From assembly GCF_028716865.1 (NCBI RefSeq), contig NZ_JAQUOY010000001.1:1-64000 (forward strand): DNA of 64,000 nt. Reading direction: 5' to 3'. Below, one piece after another: positions 1-7,873 of the stretch (positions are counted from its first letter, which is position 1; every line of letters begins with the position of its first letter). The stretch comes from Candidatus Methylomirabilis sp. (GTDB lineage: Bacteria > Methylomirabilota > Methylomirabilia > Methylomirabilales > Methylomirabilaceae). A model generated the notes under the pieces. The model worked only from the letters and a program-made list of their open reading frames with translations, was not told the origin of the DNA and did no database searches. The translations under genes and the position numbers were made by a program.

Positions 1-51
1 GGGTGGGGTATCGCCGGCCTCGCGTTTTTGCTTTCGTTCCTGCTCCGCCAT
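1..51 (-). CDS. 5' end of an unidentified gene, cut by the window edge
   Basis: Reading leftward there is an ATG at 51 with an AAGGAGG ribosome-binding site 7 to 8 bases upstream, immediately after the moaB stop codon. Only 17 codons are visible (MAEQERKQKREAGDTPP), a charged start with no recognisable domain. The tight spacing suggests it is co-transcribed with moaB and folE. I cannot name it. Confidence 0.5.
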   Translation of the reverse strand, partial: MAEQERKQKREAGDTPP

Positions 52-71
52 GTCTCACTCCTCCTTCCGCC

Positions 72-578
72 TCACCGAGCCGCCTGCCACACGAGGTGTT
101 GCACCTCCGGTATCAGGAGCTTCGTCAAGGCGAGACGGACGGCATGCTCCGAGCCCGGCAGACACACGATGACCTTTCCTTTCGCCGTTCCGCAGAGCGC
201 GCGGCTCATCAACGCGGCGCTTCCGACTTCCTGGAAGGTCAGGCTCCGAAACAGCTCGCCAAAACCGGGCAGCATCTTATCCAGCAAGGGACTGACCGCC
301 TCAATCGTCTGATCCTTCTTGCTGAGCCCGGTCCCCCCGGTCATGATGATCAGATCGACGTCCTCGTCACACAGCTTCTTGATGACATCCCTCAGGCCTT
401 TGGGATCGTTCTTCAGGATCATGGAGGCCTGCTGACAATGTCCGGCCTCATTCAGGAGCGATTCAATGAGTCGGCCTGAGTGGTCGTCTTCCGACTTGCG
501 ACTATCGGTGATACTCAGCCTCGCGTATCGGACCGGTCCAACCTTCTTTGCCTCTGCATGATGATCGTGAACGCCCAT
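72..578 (-). CDS. moaB: MoaB/MogA-family molybdenum cofactor biosynthesis protein
   Basis: A 168-residue protein of the MoaB/MogA fold, which binds molybdopterin and adenylylates it during molybdenum cofactor synthesis in the cytoplasm. The family signature is clear: an early SITDSR segment, the central IIMTGGTGLSKKD loop and the late CLPGSEHAVRLAL segment. The frame is open upstream to 632, but the ATG at 578 has a GAGG site five bases before it and fits the family start better. It lies 150 bases downstream of folE on the same strand, so the two may share a transcript. The sequence does not settle whether this is the MoaB or the MogA subtype. Confidence 0.88.
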   Translation of the reverse strand: MGVHDHHAEAKKVGPVRYARLSITDSRKSEDDHSGRLIESLLNEAGHCQQASMILKNDPKGLRDVIKKLCDEDVDLIIMTGGTGLSKKDQTIEAVSPLLDKMLPGFGELFRSLTFQEVGSAALMSRALCGTAKGKVIVCLPGSEHAVRLALTKLLIPEVQHLVWQAAR

Positions 579-729
579 GGGTTCCTCAATGCAATGAAGG
601 CGATGTTCTGCCTGGGATAATCCCCGCTCCATTCATCATAGTGGAATAACCGATTCCGGTCAATGCGGACTGCCGCAACAGGTCGCGTTCCGTCAGTGTA
701 TTCCCTTGCTGCCGAAGAGCACAGTTCCT

Positions 730-1284
730 TTATGTCGCGTGCGACCGGATCAACTGCATGAACTCGTTTCGGCTCTCGATCCGCTCGCGGAAGACCCCGT
801 GCATCGATGAGGTCACAGCCTTGCTGTTCTGTTTCTCTACGCCGCGCATCATCATGCAGAGGTGTTGGGCTTCCATGACGACGGCTACCCCCTTTGGCCG
901 CAGGGCCTCCAGGAGCGCGTTAGCGATCTGGGAGGTCAAACGCTCCTGCACCTGGAGTCGGCGACTGTACATCTCCACCAGCCGAACCAGCTTGCTCAAC
1001 CCGACAATCTTGCCGTCCGGTAGATAGCCGACGTGGCACTTGCCGAAAAATGGGAGCAGATGATGCTCGCAGAGGGAGAAGAAGTCGATGTCCTTGACCA
1101 GGACGATCTCGTCATAGTTGTCTTGAAAGACCGCTTCGTTCAGAACGTCATTGACCTGTTTGTCGTATCCGGATGTGAGGAAGGTGAACATCCGGTCTAC
1201 CCGCTCCGGGGTCTTGACCAATCCTTCCCGATCGGGATCCTCGCCGATCTCCTTCAGCAGATCCCTGATCAACCGCTCAATCAT
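730..1284 (-). CDS. folE: GTP cyclohydrolase I
   Basis: A 184-residue FolE type I enzyme, which opens GTP to 7,8-dihydroneopterin triphosphate at the head of the folate and pterin pathways. Zinc ligands are visible: Cys72 and the neighbouring histidines in CEHHLLPF, and Cys143 in HLCMMMRG. The whole domain is present, including the SSMHGVF segment near the C terminus, and the length is normal. The ATG at 1284 follows a GAGGT about ten bases upstream. A palindrome at 1340-1358 lies in its leader and may regulate it. A pterin enzyme next to a molybdopterin gene is a sensible pairing. Confidence 0.95.
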   Translation of the reverse strand: MIERLIRDLLKEIGEDPDREGLVKTPERVDRMFTFLTSGYDKQVNDVLNEAVFQDNYDEIVLVKDIDFFSLCEHHLLPFFGKCHVGYLPDGKIVGLSKLVRLVEMYSRRLQVQERLTSQIANALLEALRPKGVAVVMEAQHLCMMMRGVEKQNSKAVTSSMHGVFRERIESRNEFMQLIRSHAT

Positions 1285-1339
1285 TCTTTTGTACCTCGTT
1301 TTGGCATCATCGATATCTTTGACGCTGCGTTGTGAACAC

Positions 1340-1358
1340 TTTTAGGCTTCACCTAAAA
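1340..1358. promoter_or_regulatory. 19-bp palindrome upstream of folE, candidate repressor operator
   Basis: TTTTAGGCTTCACCTAAAA is a perfect inverted repeat with 7-bp arms and a 5-bp centre. TTTAGG/CCTAAA spacing of this kind recalls operators of the DtxR/MntR metal-sensing family; that assignment is inference. It overlaps the expected transcription start for folE and also lies about 170 bp upstream of cofG, so it could act on either side. Confidence 0.45.
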
Positions 1359-1386
1359 TTCTAAATGAGCATGTCTGATTGCGCAA
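1358..1386 (-). promoter_or_regulatory. Possible sigma70-type promoter for folE
   Basis: On the minus strand TTGCGC (1386-1381) and TAGAAT (1363-1358) are separated by 17 bases. The -10 matches the consensus at 5 of 6 positions; the -35 is weak. The palindrome at 1340-1358 begins just downstream, where a repressor would block initiation. Confidence 0.35.
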
Positions 1387-1524
1387 GGAAAACCTCCGAG
1401 TCATTCCGTTGGCGCAAGAAGGGGAGCCCGGGATCACCATTGACGACTCTATAGCCCCGATGCTATAAGGTCAACGTCTGTACGGTCCCGCTTGCCTATG
1501 GCTCCTCCGCATCGGAGTGATTCC

Positions 1525-2838
1525 ATGCAGCCGTCGCAAGGGTTTCAGGCGTTGATTCAGGCCACGCGCATGGCCAGGATGACCACTCTGCCCGGCGCCG
1601 TCCTGCTTCAGTTGGAGCGCAGCAGTGACGATTCGGCGTCGGGCGAAGCCAGCGTGGCTATCCAGGCTGCGATCGAGGAGGTAGGTGCTGGGCAGCCCCT
1701 CACGCGCGAACACGCCGTCCTGCTGCTTCAGGCTGAAGGGCGTCACCTGCTGCGTCTCCTAGAACTGGCTTCCGCCACTGCCGACAGCGGCAAGGGGCGG
1801 ACGGTAACCTTCTCGAAAAAGGTCTTCATCCCGCTGACCCGTCTCTGCCGCGATCGGTGTGGCTACTGTACCTTCCGCCGGGACCCCGGGGAACCAGGTG
1901 ACGGCTTTCTCCCCCCCGAGGAGGTCCTGGCCATCGCCTCTGCCGGCGCCGCCCTCGGATGTACGGAAGCGCTCTTCAGCCTTGGCGAGAAGCCGGAACT
2001 GGCTTTTCCGGCAGCCCAGCGGGCGCTTGCCGAGCGCGGATACCGGACCACGATCGAGTACCTGGCGCGGATGTGCGAGCGGACACTGGCGGAGACAGGC
2101 CTCCTGCCGCATGTCAACCCCGGAACAATGACCATTGAGGAGATGGGGATACTGAGAGGCTCTTCTGCCAGTATGGGTCTGATGCTGGAGTCGGTGAGCG
2201 CCCGGCTCGCGCAGTCAGGTGGGCCGCACCACGCCTCGCCTGACAAGCACCCGCTGCTTCGGCTCAGGACAATCGAGGGAGCAGGGCGGCTGCGGATCGC
2301 CTTTACCACCGGGATCCTGATTGGGATCGGTGAGAGCCTTGAGGAGCGGATCGACTCCCTGTTTGCCATCAAGGCGCTGCACAGGACGTTCGGCCACATC
2401 CAAGAGGTCATTGTCCAGAACTTCCGCGCAAAGCCCTTCACCCCGATGCGGGACTATCCTGAGCCGACGTTCCTCGACCTGCTCCGGACCGTAGCGGTGG
2501 CGCGTTTGATCCTGGGTCCGGAGATGAATCTTCAGGTGCCGCCGAACCTCACTCCGGATGCCTATCCCTTACTGCTCTTGTCGGGAATCAACGACTGGGG
2601 CGGCATTTCACCCCTCACACAGGATTGTATCAATCCCGAGGCGCCATGGCCACAGATTGAGGCTCTTCGCGACGGGACTGCGGCACTCGGGTATCGTCTG
2701 AAAGAACGGCTCCCGATCTATCCCGAGTACATCGTCCGCAAAGACGGATTTATCCCCTCTCCCTTGGCTCCCAGGATCATGGCGCTGGTGGACGAGGCAG
2801 GCTATCCTAAAGAGCAGGGGTTAGGGGATAGGGTATAG
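1525..2838 (+). CDS. cofG: 7,8-didemethyl-8-hydroxy-5-deazariboflavin synthase, CofG subunit
   Basis: A radical SAM protein of 437 residues. With CofH it builds the deazaflavin chromophore Fo of coenzyme F420 from tyrosine and a ribityl-pyrimidine. The iron-sulfur motif CRDRCGYC gives Cys108, Cys112 and Cys115. The C-terminal NLTPDAYPLLLLSGINDWGGISP segment type is conserved in CofG and in the CofG half of FbiC. About 100 residues precede the radical SAM core, resembling the FbiC arrangement more than short archaeal CofG. I chose ATG 1525 because GGAG lies eight bases upstream; the in-frame TTG 1492 and ATG 1498 have no such site. It is the first gene of a six-gene F420 operon. Confidence 0.93.
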   Translation: MQPSQGFQALIQATRMARMTTLPGAVLLQLERSSDDSASGEASVAIQAAIEEVGAGQPLTREHAVLLLQAEGRHLLRLLELASATADSGKGRTVTFSKKVFIPLTRLCRDRCGYCTFRRDPGEPGDGFLPPEEVLAIASAGAALGCTEALFSLGEKPELAFPAAQRALAERGYRTTIEYLARMCERTLAETGLLPHVNPGTMTIEEMGILRGSSASMGLMLESVSARLAQSGGPHHASPDKHPLLRLRTIEGAGRLRIAFTTGILIGIGESLEERIDSLFAIKALHRTFGHIQEVIVQNFRAKPFTPMRDYPEPTFLDLLRTVAVARLILGPEMNLQVPPNLTPDAYPLLLLSGINDWGGISPLTQDCINPEAPWPQIEALRDGTAALGYRLKERLPIYPEYIVRKDGFIPSPLAPRIMALVDEAGYPKEQGLGDRV

Positions 2839-2856
2839 GGTAAAGGGAAGCGGGAG

Positions 2857-4191
2857 ATGCCGGTGAGCAACGTAGTTCCTGACGAGCCTTGCGCACGCGA
2901 TGAAGGCATTGACGGGCTGCTTGGCCGGATCGAGCCGGATGTCGCACGCCTGCTGGAGGCCGCGCTTGAGGGGCGAGAGCTTACCGCGGAGCAGGGGCTG
3001 CGCCTGGCACAGACGCAGGGGTCGGAGCTGCATGCGCTGGTCATGGCGGCCGATGAGATGCGGCGGCGTCAGGTGGGAGAGGTCGTCACCTATGTGGTCA
3101 ATCGGAACATCAACTTTACCAATGTGTGCATCAAGCATTGCGCCTTCTGCGCTTTCAGCCGGGATTTCCGGGAAGAGGAGGGGTACTTCCTGCCCCTCGA
3201 GGAGGTGGTGCGACGGGCGAAAGAGGCCTGGGAGTTGGGGGCTACCGAGATCTGCATACAGGCCGGCCTGCCCCCACAATTGGATGGCCGTTTCTATATC
3301 GAGCTGTGCCGCGCCATCAAACAGGAGGTTCCCCAGATCCACATCCACGCCTTTTCCCCCGAAGAGATCCTGTACGGCTCCAGGCAATCCGGCATCCCTA
3401 TTCCGCAGTATCTCATGGCCCTCAAAGAGGCTGGTCTCGATACCCTTCCCGGCACGTCCGCCGAGATTCTGGACGATGAGATCCGCGACATTATCTCCCG
3501 CGGTCGCATTACCTCTCGCCAGTGGATCGAGGTGATTACGACTGCGCACGCCCTCGGTATCCCGACCACCGCCACGATCATGTACGGCCACATCGAACAG
3601 CCGATCCATTGGATCAGACACATGGCGCTCCTGCGCGACATCCAGAAAGAGACGGGCGGGTTTACTGAATTCGTCCCGCTCCGCCTGATCCATCACGAGG
3701 CGCCGATCTACCGTCACCAGTTGGTGAAGGGAGTACGTCAGGAGGCCGCCGGTAACGAGGCGGTGAAGGTGCATGCGCTTGCGCGCCTGATGCTGGGTGC
3801 GACTTTCAAGAACATTCAATCGTCCTGGGTCAAGGAGGGCCCGAAGCTCGCCCAGTATCTGCTGACCGCCGGGGCCAATGATCTTGGCGGCACCCTGATC
3901 AACGAAAGCATCTCCACATCGGCCGGCGCACCGCACGGTGAGTTCATGCCGCCTGCCGAGTTGCGCCGTCTCATCCGTGAACTCGGGCGCGTCCCCGCGC
4001 AGCGGAGTACCACGTACCAGCTTCTTCGTGTGCACGATGGCCTCGGCGAAGAGGAGGGCCCGCTCGACCTGATCGACGACCCGGCAGCGCGTTTCGGCTC
4101 ACACCGGACGCTGGCCGCCTCTCACGCCTTCCGGTACGGATATGCGGCTTCCAGCCGGGGATATACAGAGCACGAAGGGCAACAGCCGTGA
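2857..4191 (+). CDS. cofH: 5-amino-6-(D-ribitylamino)uracil:L-tyrosine 4-hydroxyphenyl transferase, CofH subunit
   Basis: Partner radical SAM subunit of Fo synthase, 444 residues. The cluster motif CIKHCAFC gives Cys91, Cys95 and Cys98 and is preceded by the typical VNRNINFTNVC lead-in. The GANDLGGTLINE segment near residue 350 is also characteristic of CofH. It starts 18 bp after cofG and overlaps npdG by four bases. The linker between cofG and cofH is a G-rich, degenerate run (about 2816-2850) that looks like a short-repeat insertion and forms the last codons of cofG. CofG and CofH are separate genes here, unlike actinobacterial FbiC. Confidence 0.93.
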   Translation: MPVSNVVPDEPCARDEGIDGLLGRIEPDVARLLEAALEGRELTAEQGLRLAQTQGSELHALVMAADEMRRRQVGEVVTYVVNRNINFTNVCIKHCAFCAFSRDFREEEGYFLPLEEVVRRAKEAWELGATEICIQAGLPPQLDGRFYIELCRAIKQEVPQIHIHAFSPEEILYGSRQSGIPIPQYLMALKEAGLDTLPGTSAEILDDEIRDIISRGRITSRQWIEVITTAHALGIPTTATIMYGHIEQPIHWIRHMALLRDIQKETGGFTEFVPLRLIHHEAPIYRHQLVKGVRQEAAGNEAVKVHALARLMLGATFKNIQSSWVKEGPKLAQYLLTAGANDLGGTLINESISTSAGAPHGEFMPPAELRRLIRELGRVPAQRSTTYQLLRVHDGLGEEEGPLDLIDDPAARFGSHRTLAASHAFRYGYAASSRGYTEHEGQQP

Positions 4192-4850
4192 AGATCGCGA
4201 TCCTCGGAGGGACGGGGCGAGAGGGAGCGGGGCTTGCCTTGCGTTGGGGTGCTGCCGGCGAGGAGGTCATCATCGGATCGAGGGATGAAAGACGAGCAGT
4301 CGCGGCGGCGAAGCGCCTGAACCTGCTGCTGGGAAGGGTCGCTATCCATGGAATGCTCAATCGACAAGCTGCGACGGAGGCGGACGTCGTGGTCTTGACG
4401 GTCCCCTACGCCGCGCACCTCACCATACTGATAGAGGTCAAGGATGCGCTCTGCGGTAAACTTCTGATCGATACCACTGTTCCGCTTGAGCCCGAGGCGC
4501 TCCAGCGGCTGGTTCCGGCGCATAAGGGCTCTGCTCTGGAGGAGGCGCAGGAGTGTCTGGGGCCGAGCGTGAAGGTGGTGGCGGCCTTCCAGAATATCGC
4601 CTTTCACCTGCTGAAGGAGTTGGAGAAGGCCATCGACTGCGATGTCTTGGTGTGCGGGGATGATCCTCATGCGAGGCATCTCGCCGTCCTGTTGGTGGCA
4701 AAGGCCGGTCTGCGCGCCATTGATGCCGGCCCCGCGCGGCATGCCAGGACCGTGGAGGGACTGACCCCACTGCTCATAGGGTTAAAGCGACGCTACAAGG
4801 CCACGGACGTGGGGATCAGGATCACCGGCCTCCCGGAGCGCGAGCCATGA
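4188..4850 (+). CDS. npdG: NADPH-dependent F420 reductase (F420:NADP+ oxidoreductase)
   Basis: A 220-residue Rossmann protein of the Fno/NpdG family, which moves hydride between F420 and NADP+. The N terminus reads IAILGGTGREGAGLALRW followed by VIIGSRD, the dinucleotide-binding loop and phosphate-recognising segment of the family. GTG 4188 overlaps the cofH stop by four bases, and the gene overlaps cofD by four bases, so translational coupling is likely. Sitting in the middle of the biosynthesis operon, it indicates that F420 made here is used for redox exchange with the NADP pool. Confidence 0.9.
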   Translation: MKIAILGGTGREGAGLALRWGAAGEEVIIGSRDERRAVAAAKRLNLLLGRVAIHGMLNRQAATEADVVVLTVPYAAHLTILIEVKDALCGKLLIDTTVPLEPEALQRLVPAHKGSALEEAQECLGPSVKVVAAFQNIAFHLLKELEKAIDCDVLVCGDDPHARHLAVLLVAKAGLRAIDAGPARHARTVEGLTPLLIGLKRRYKATDVGIRITGLPEREP

Positions 4851-5782
4851 TCCTCGCCCTGGCAGGAGGGATCGGCGGCTCAAAGCTGCTCCTGGGACTT
4901 ACGCAGGTAATGGACCCTGCCGAACTTACCGTCATCGTCAACACGGCGGATGACCTGATCCTGCACGGCCTTACCATCTGTCCGGATCTGGATACCGTGA
5001 CCTATACGCTGGCCGGTGTTGCGGATCAGGAAAGGGGATGGGGAATCGCGGGTGACACCTTCAATGCCCTCAGTTGGCTTGGGCGTTATGGTCGAGAAGA
5101 CTGGTTCCATCTGGGGGACCGAGACCTGGCCACCCACCTGCACCGGACCGCCTTGTTGAGAGAGGGGATCACCCTCACCGAGGCCACCGACGTCATCAGG
5201 CGCGCGCTGTCTGTCCGGGTCCGGATCCTGCCGATGTCGAACGAATCGGTCTCGACGATCGTCCTGACCGACCACGGGCCGCAGCCCTTTCAGGCATACC
5301 TCGTTCGCGACGGGGCTCGTCATGCTGTGAGGGGGGTGCGCTTCGAGGGGATTGAGGCATCGCGCCCGGCACCCGGCGTGTTGGAGGCGATCGAGACGGC
5401 CGATGGGATCATCCTCTGCCCCAGCAACCCGGTCATCAGCATCGGACCGATCCTGGCCGTCCCAGGTATCCGCGAGGCGCTGAAAGCGACGAGGGCGCCC
5501 ATCGTAGCGATCAGTCCGGTTGTGGGTGGCCGGTCGCTCAAGGGTCCGACCGACAAGTTCCTGGCCGGCCTCGGGCACGAGGTATCGGCCTTGGCGGTGG
5601 CCCAGCTCTATCAGGACTTCCTCGACCTGTTCATCGTCGATCGCCTCGATGCCGATCTGCTTCCCACCATCGAGGCGCTGCCGGTCAGGATGAGAGCGGC
5701 TGAGACCGTGATGCACAATCTGGAGCGAAAGATCGCCTTGGCCAAAGAGGCCCTGTCGTGTCTGGCCTCTTTTACCACCTGA
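4847..5782 (+). CDS. cofD: 2-phospho-L-lactate transferase (CofD)
   Basis: A 311-residue CofD/FbiA enzyme that transfers the activated phospholactyl (or related) group to Fo to give F420-0 or its dehydro form. The N terminus ALAGGIGGSKLLLGL, followed by VIVNTADDLILHGLTICPDLD, is the diagnostic start of the family. CPSNPVISIGPIL and the ISPVVGGRSLKGPTDK segment are also present. It overlaps npdG by four bases (ATGA). The start is unambiguous because the conserved glycine-rich loop begins only a few residues in. Confidence 0.95.
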   Translation: MILALAGGIGGSKLLLGLTQVMDPAELTVIVNTADDLILHGLTICPDLDTVTYTLAGVADQERGWGIAGDTFNALSWLGRYGREDWFHLGDRDLATHLHRTALLREGITLTEATDVIRRALSVRVRILPMSNESVSTIVLTDHGPQPFQAYLVRDGARHAVRGVRFEGIEASRPAPGVLEAIETADGIILCPSNPVISIGPILAVPGIREALKATRAPIVAISPVVGGRSLKGPTDKFLAGLGHEVSALAVAQLYQDFLDLFIVDRLDADLLPTIEALPVRMRAAETVMHNLERKIALAKEALSCLASFTT

Positions 5783-5790
5783 ACAGGCAG

Positions 5791-6456
5791 ATGCTCGTCG
5801 CCGTCATCCCGGTCAAGGAACTTTCCCGAGGCAAGGCGCGGCTGAAGCCGTTGCTCTCGGCCCAGGAGCGACACCTCCTCTGCAAGACGATGCTTGAGGA
5901 TGTGCTGGCCGTCGTGACCACCTCACCGCTGCTTGATCGTGTGCTGGTCATTACGTCGGACGCCGAGGCCGCTGTATGTGCTCGGCAGTACGGCGCTGAA
6001 ATTATAGGAGAGGTGCGGCAGGTCAGGCAGAGTAGATCGGTAGAGGCTGCCGCCGCTATCTGCCGTGAGAGTGGGGCCGAGGCGATGTTGACCATCCCGC
6101 TTGATGTCCCGCGAATCAGGGCCAACGATCTCGATCGAATCGTGGAACACGGGTCCGTACCCAGGGGGATCGTGCTCGTGCCGTCCCGCAACGCGCTTGG
6201 AACCAATGCCTTGCTCGCTCGGCCACCCGAGGCGATCCCCTTCCGCTTCGGCTACGACAGCTTCCAGGCCCATCGGCGGGAGGCCGAGGCAAAGGGTCTG
6301 CCATGCGCGGTCTGCGAGCTTCCCAACCTTGGGCTGGACATTGACGAGGTTGACGATCTCCGATGCTTCATCGCGCAACCGGGTAAGACCCGGACGGATA
6401 GGCTCCTGCATCGGCTTGGGATAGGTGAGAGGCTTGGGATTGAAACAGGCGTCTGA
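5791..6456 (+). CDS. cofC: 2-phospho-L-lactate (or 3-phosphoglycerate/PEP) guanylyltransferase (CofC)
   Basis: A 221-residue nucleotidyltransferase that activates the three-carbon acid with GTP before CofD acts. The start VAVIPVKELSRGKARL, the IPLDVPRI metal-binding stretch, RNALGTNALL and the FGYDSFQAH motif all fit CofC. The frame is open back to 5758 inside cofD, but ATG 5791 places the conserved PVK segment at the usual distance. Substrate choice (2-phospholactate, PEP or 3-phosphoglycerate) differs between lineages and cannot be read by eye. It overlaps the start of cofE. Confidence 0.9.
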   Translation: MLVAVIPVKELSRGKARLKPLLSAQERHLLCKTMLEDVLAVVTTSPLLDRVLVITSDAEAAVCARQYGAEIIGEVRQVRQSRSVEAAAAICRESGAEAMLTIPLDVPRIRANDLDRIVEHGSVPRGIVLVPSRNALGTNALLARPPEAIPFRFGYDSFQAHRREAEAKGLPCAVCELPNLGLDIDEVDDLRCFIAQPGKTRTDRLLHRLGIGERLGIETGV

Positions 6457-7201
6457 ACTGAACCTGACCGGCCTGACCGGCATCCCGGAGATTCAGACGG
6501 GCGATGACCTGGCCGCGCTGATCGTTGAGGGGGCGAGAAGGCGTGATCTGATGCTGCAACCGAACGACATCCTGGTCGTGACGCAGAAGATTGTCTCAAA
6601 AGCCGAAGGGCGCGTGGTGCCTCTTTCCGACGTGGCGCCCTCGCCGGCTGCCAGCGCCTGGGCCGCTTACCTTGATAAGGACCCGCGTCTGGTTGAGTTG
6701 ATCCTCAGGGAGGCGCGACGAATCGTGCGGATGGATCGGGGGCTCATCCTCGCTGAGACCCGGCACGGCTTCGTCTGCGCCAATGCGGGGATTGACCGCT
6801 CCAATCTCCCTGGCGAGGAGACCGCGTCGTTGCTGCCGCTCGACCCGGACGGCTCGGCCACCGCGATCCGGGATCGAATCCGAACTCTCTGTGGAGTCGA
6901 TGTCGCGATACTGATCTCTGATACCTTTGGTCGCCCATGGCGCGAAGGGCTGACCAACGTCGCCATTGGGGTCAGCGGCCTGATCCCGCTTTGGGATTAT
7001 CGCGAGACGACAGATGACTTTGGCAGGAATCTCAAAGCGACACGTATTGCCGTTGCCGATGAGCTGGCAGCCGCGGCAGAGCTGATCATGGGCAAGACCG
7101 AGCGAATTCCCGTGGTCCTGATTCGCGGCTACCAATGCGTAAGAGGCGAGGGGCGAGCGTCAATGCTGCTGCGCCCGCCAGAGCAGGATCTATTCAGATA
7201 G
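6425..7201 (+). CDS. cofE: Coenzyme F420-0:L-glutamate ligase (CofE)
   Basis: A 258-residue CofE protein that adds gamma-linked glutamates to F420-0. Conserved stretches are LTGIPEIQTGDDLAALI, DILVVTQKIVSKAEGR, the FVCANAGIDRSN loop, LISDTFGRPWREG and ELAAAAELIMGK. It is a single-domain enzyme without the FMN reductase extension of mycobacterial FbiB. GTG 6425 overlaps cofC by 32 bases; TTG 6440 is an alternative, with AGAGG eight bases before it. It is the last gene of the F420 operon and faces the converging gene that ends at 7216. Confidence 0.93.
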   Translation: MRGLGLKQASELNLTGLTGIPEIQTGDDLAALIVEGARRRDLMLQPNDILVVTQKIVSKAEGRVVPLSDVAPSPAASAWAAYLDKDPRLVELILREARRIVRMDRGLILAETRHGFVCANAGIDRSNLPGEETASLLPLDPDGSATAIRDRIRTLCGVDVAILISDTFGRPWREGLTNVAIGVSGLIPLWDYRETTDDFGRNLKATRIAVADELAAAAELIMGKTERIPVVLIRGYQCVRGEGRASMLLRPPEQDLFR

Positions 7202-7215
7202 TATCAGTGCCTTGC

Positions 7216-7824
7216 CTACCGTGGGGCCGGCGCGGCCAGCCCTTCGAGCGTCAAGGTGTGCAGAACAGACTCGGCCTGTGCTCGCGCCTTGCGGGCCTCT
7301 TTCCTTACGGCTTCCTTCGCGCCCAGTTCGCCCAGTAACTGCTCCCGCGTCGAGGTAAAGCGTCGGTTGACATCTGTGTTGAAGGTATCGGCGATCTGCG
7401 CTTTGATCGCGATGATCTCTCGATCGGATTTCACTTCTATCGCCTTTGTTCCAGCCACCTTTGCCTGGTACTGCGCCTTTTCCGCGAGCAGGCTGACCGA
7501 CTCCCCGGACTTCCTGGCGCTGAGCAGGTGAGTGTCCTGCTGAGTCTGTGCCTCGGATCTGAAGGCTCTTACCTCATCCTTGGCTGCCGCAAAATAGCTC
7601 AAGGCAAGGGTGAACTCCTCGGGAGCATAGATATCCGCCTCGAAGTCCCTCGCCTCTTGGATGGCTTTTTCCGCCTCATCCAGCGACTTCATGAAGACGA
7701 GCTCTTGCGCTTCAGCCACGCCTGCCCTGAGCCACGTCGACTGGCTTGTCCAGAGCGTACACGGAACCAGTACGACCATCACGCCGAAGATCACGCGCTG
7801 AATGCCTCGCCTCCAGTCTCTCAT
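7216..7824 (-). CDS. Secreted coiled-coil protein, DUF4398-like
   Basis: A 202-residue protein with a signal peptide: a basic start (MRDWRRGIQR), a hydrophobic stretch and a possible cleavage site near AEAQE at residues 39-43. The mature part is mostly helical, with the KAIQEARDFEADIYAPEEF...A segment typical of DUF4398, whose members are small periplasmic or lipoprotein-like proteins of unknown role. ATG 7824 has GAAGGAG eight bases upstream; ATG 7848 is an alternative with a closer GGGGGAG. The signal region contains one copy of a 23-bp dispersed repeat (7718-7740). Confidence 0.65.
   Translation of the reverse strand: MRDWRRGIQRVIFGVMVVLVPCTLWTSQSTWLRAGVAEAQELVFMKSLDEAEKAIQEARDFEADIYAPEEFTLALSYFAAAKDEVRAFRSEAQTQQDTHLLSARKSGESVSLLAEKAQYQAKVAGTKAIEVKSDREIIAIKAQIADTFNTDVNRRFTSTREQLLGELGAKEAVRKEARKARAQAESVLHTLTLEGLAAPAPR
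7718..7740. repeat. Dispersed 23-bp repeat, copy 1
   Basis: Matches the stretch at 10753-10775 at 22 of 23 positions. Core on the plus strand: CCTGAGCCACGTCGA. Here it is translated as part of the signal-peptide region of the DUF4398-like protein. Confidence 0.7.
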
Positions 7825-7873
7825 TGTGCTGACTCCTTCGTGTGACATACGCTCCCCCTGGTCGCTGCAGGTT

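Noticed and set aside
2821-4035. 404-codon open frame on the minus strand opposite cofH
   Set aside because: Shadow of a high-GC gene: no domain pattern, no ribosome-binding site, and the plus strand encodes a clear CofH.
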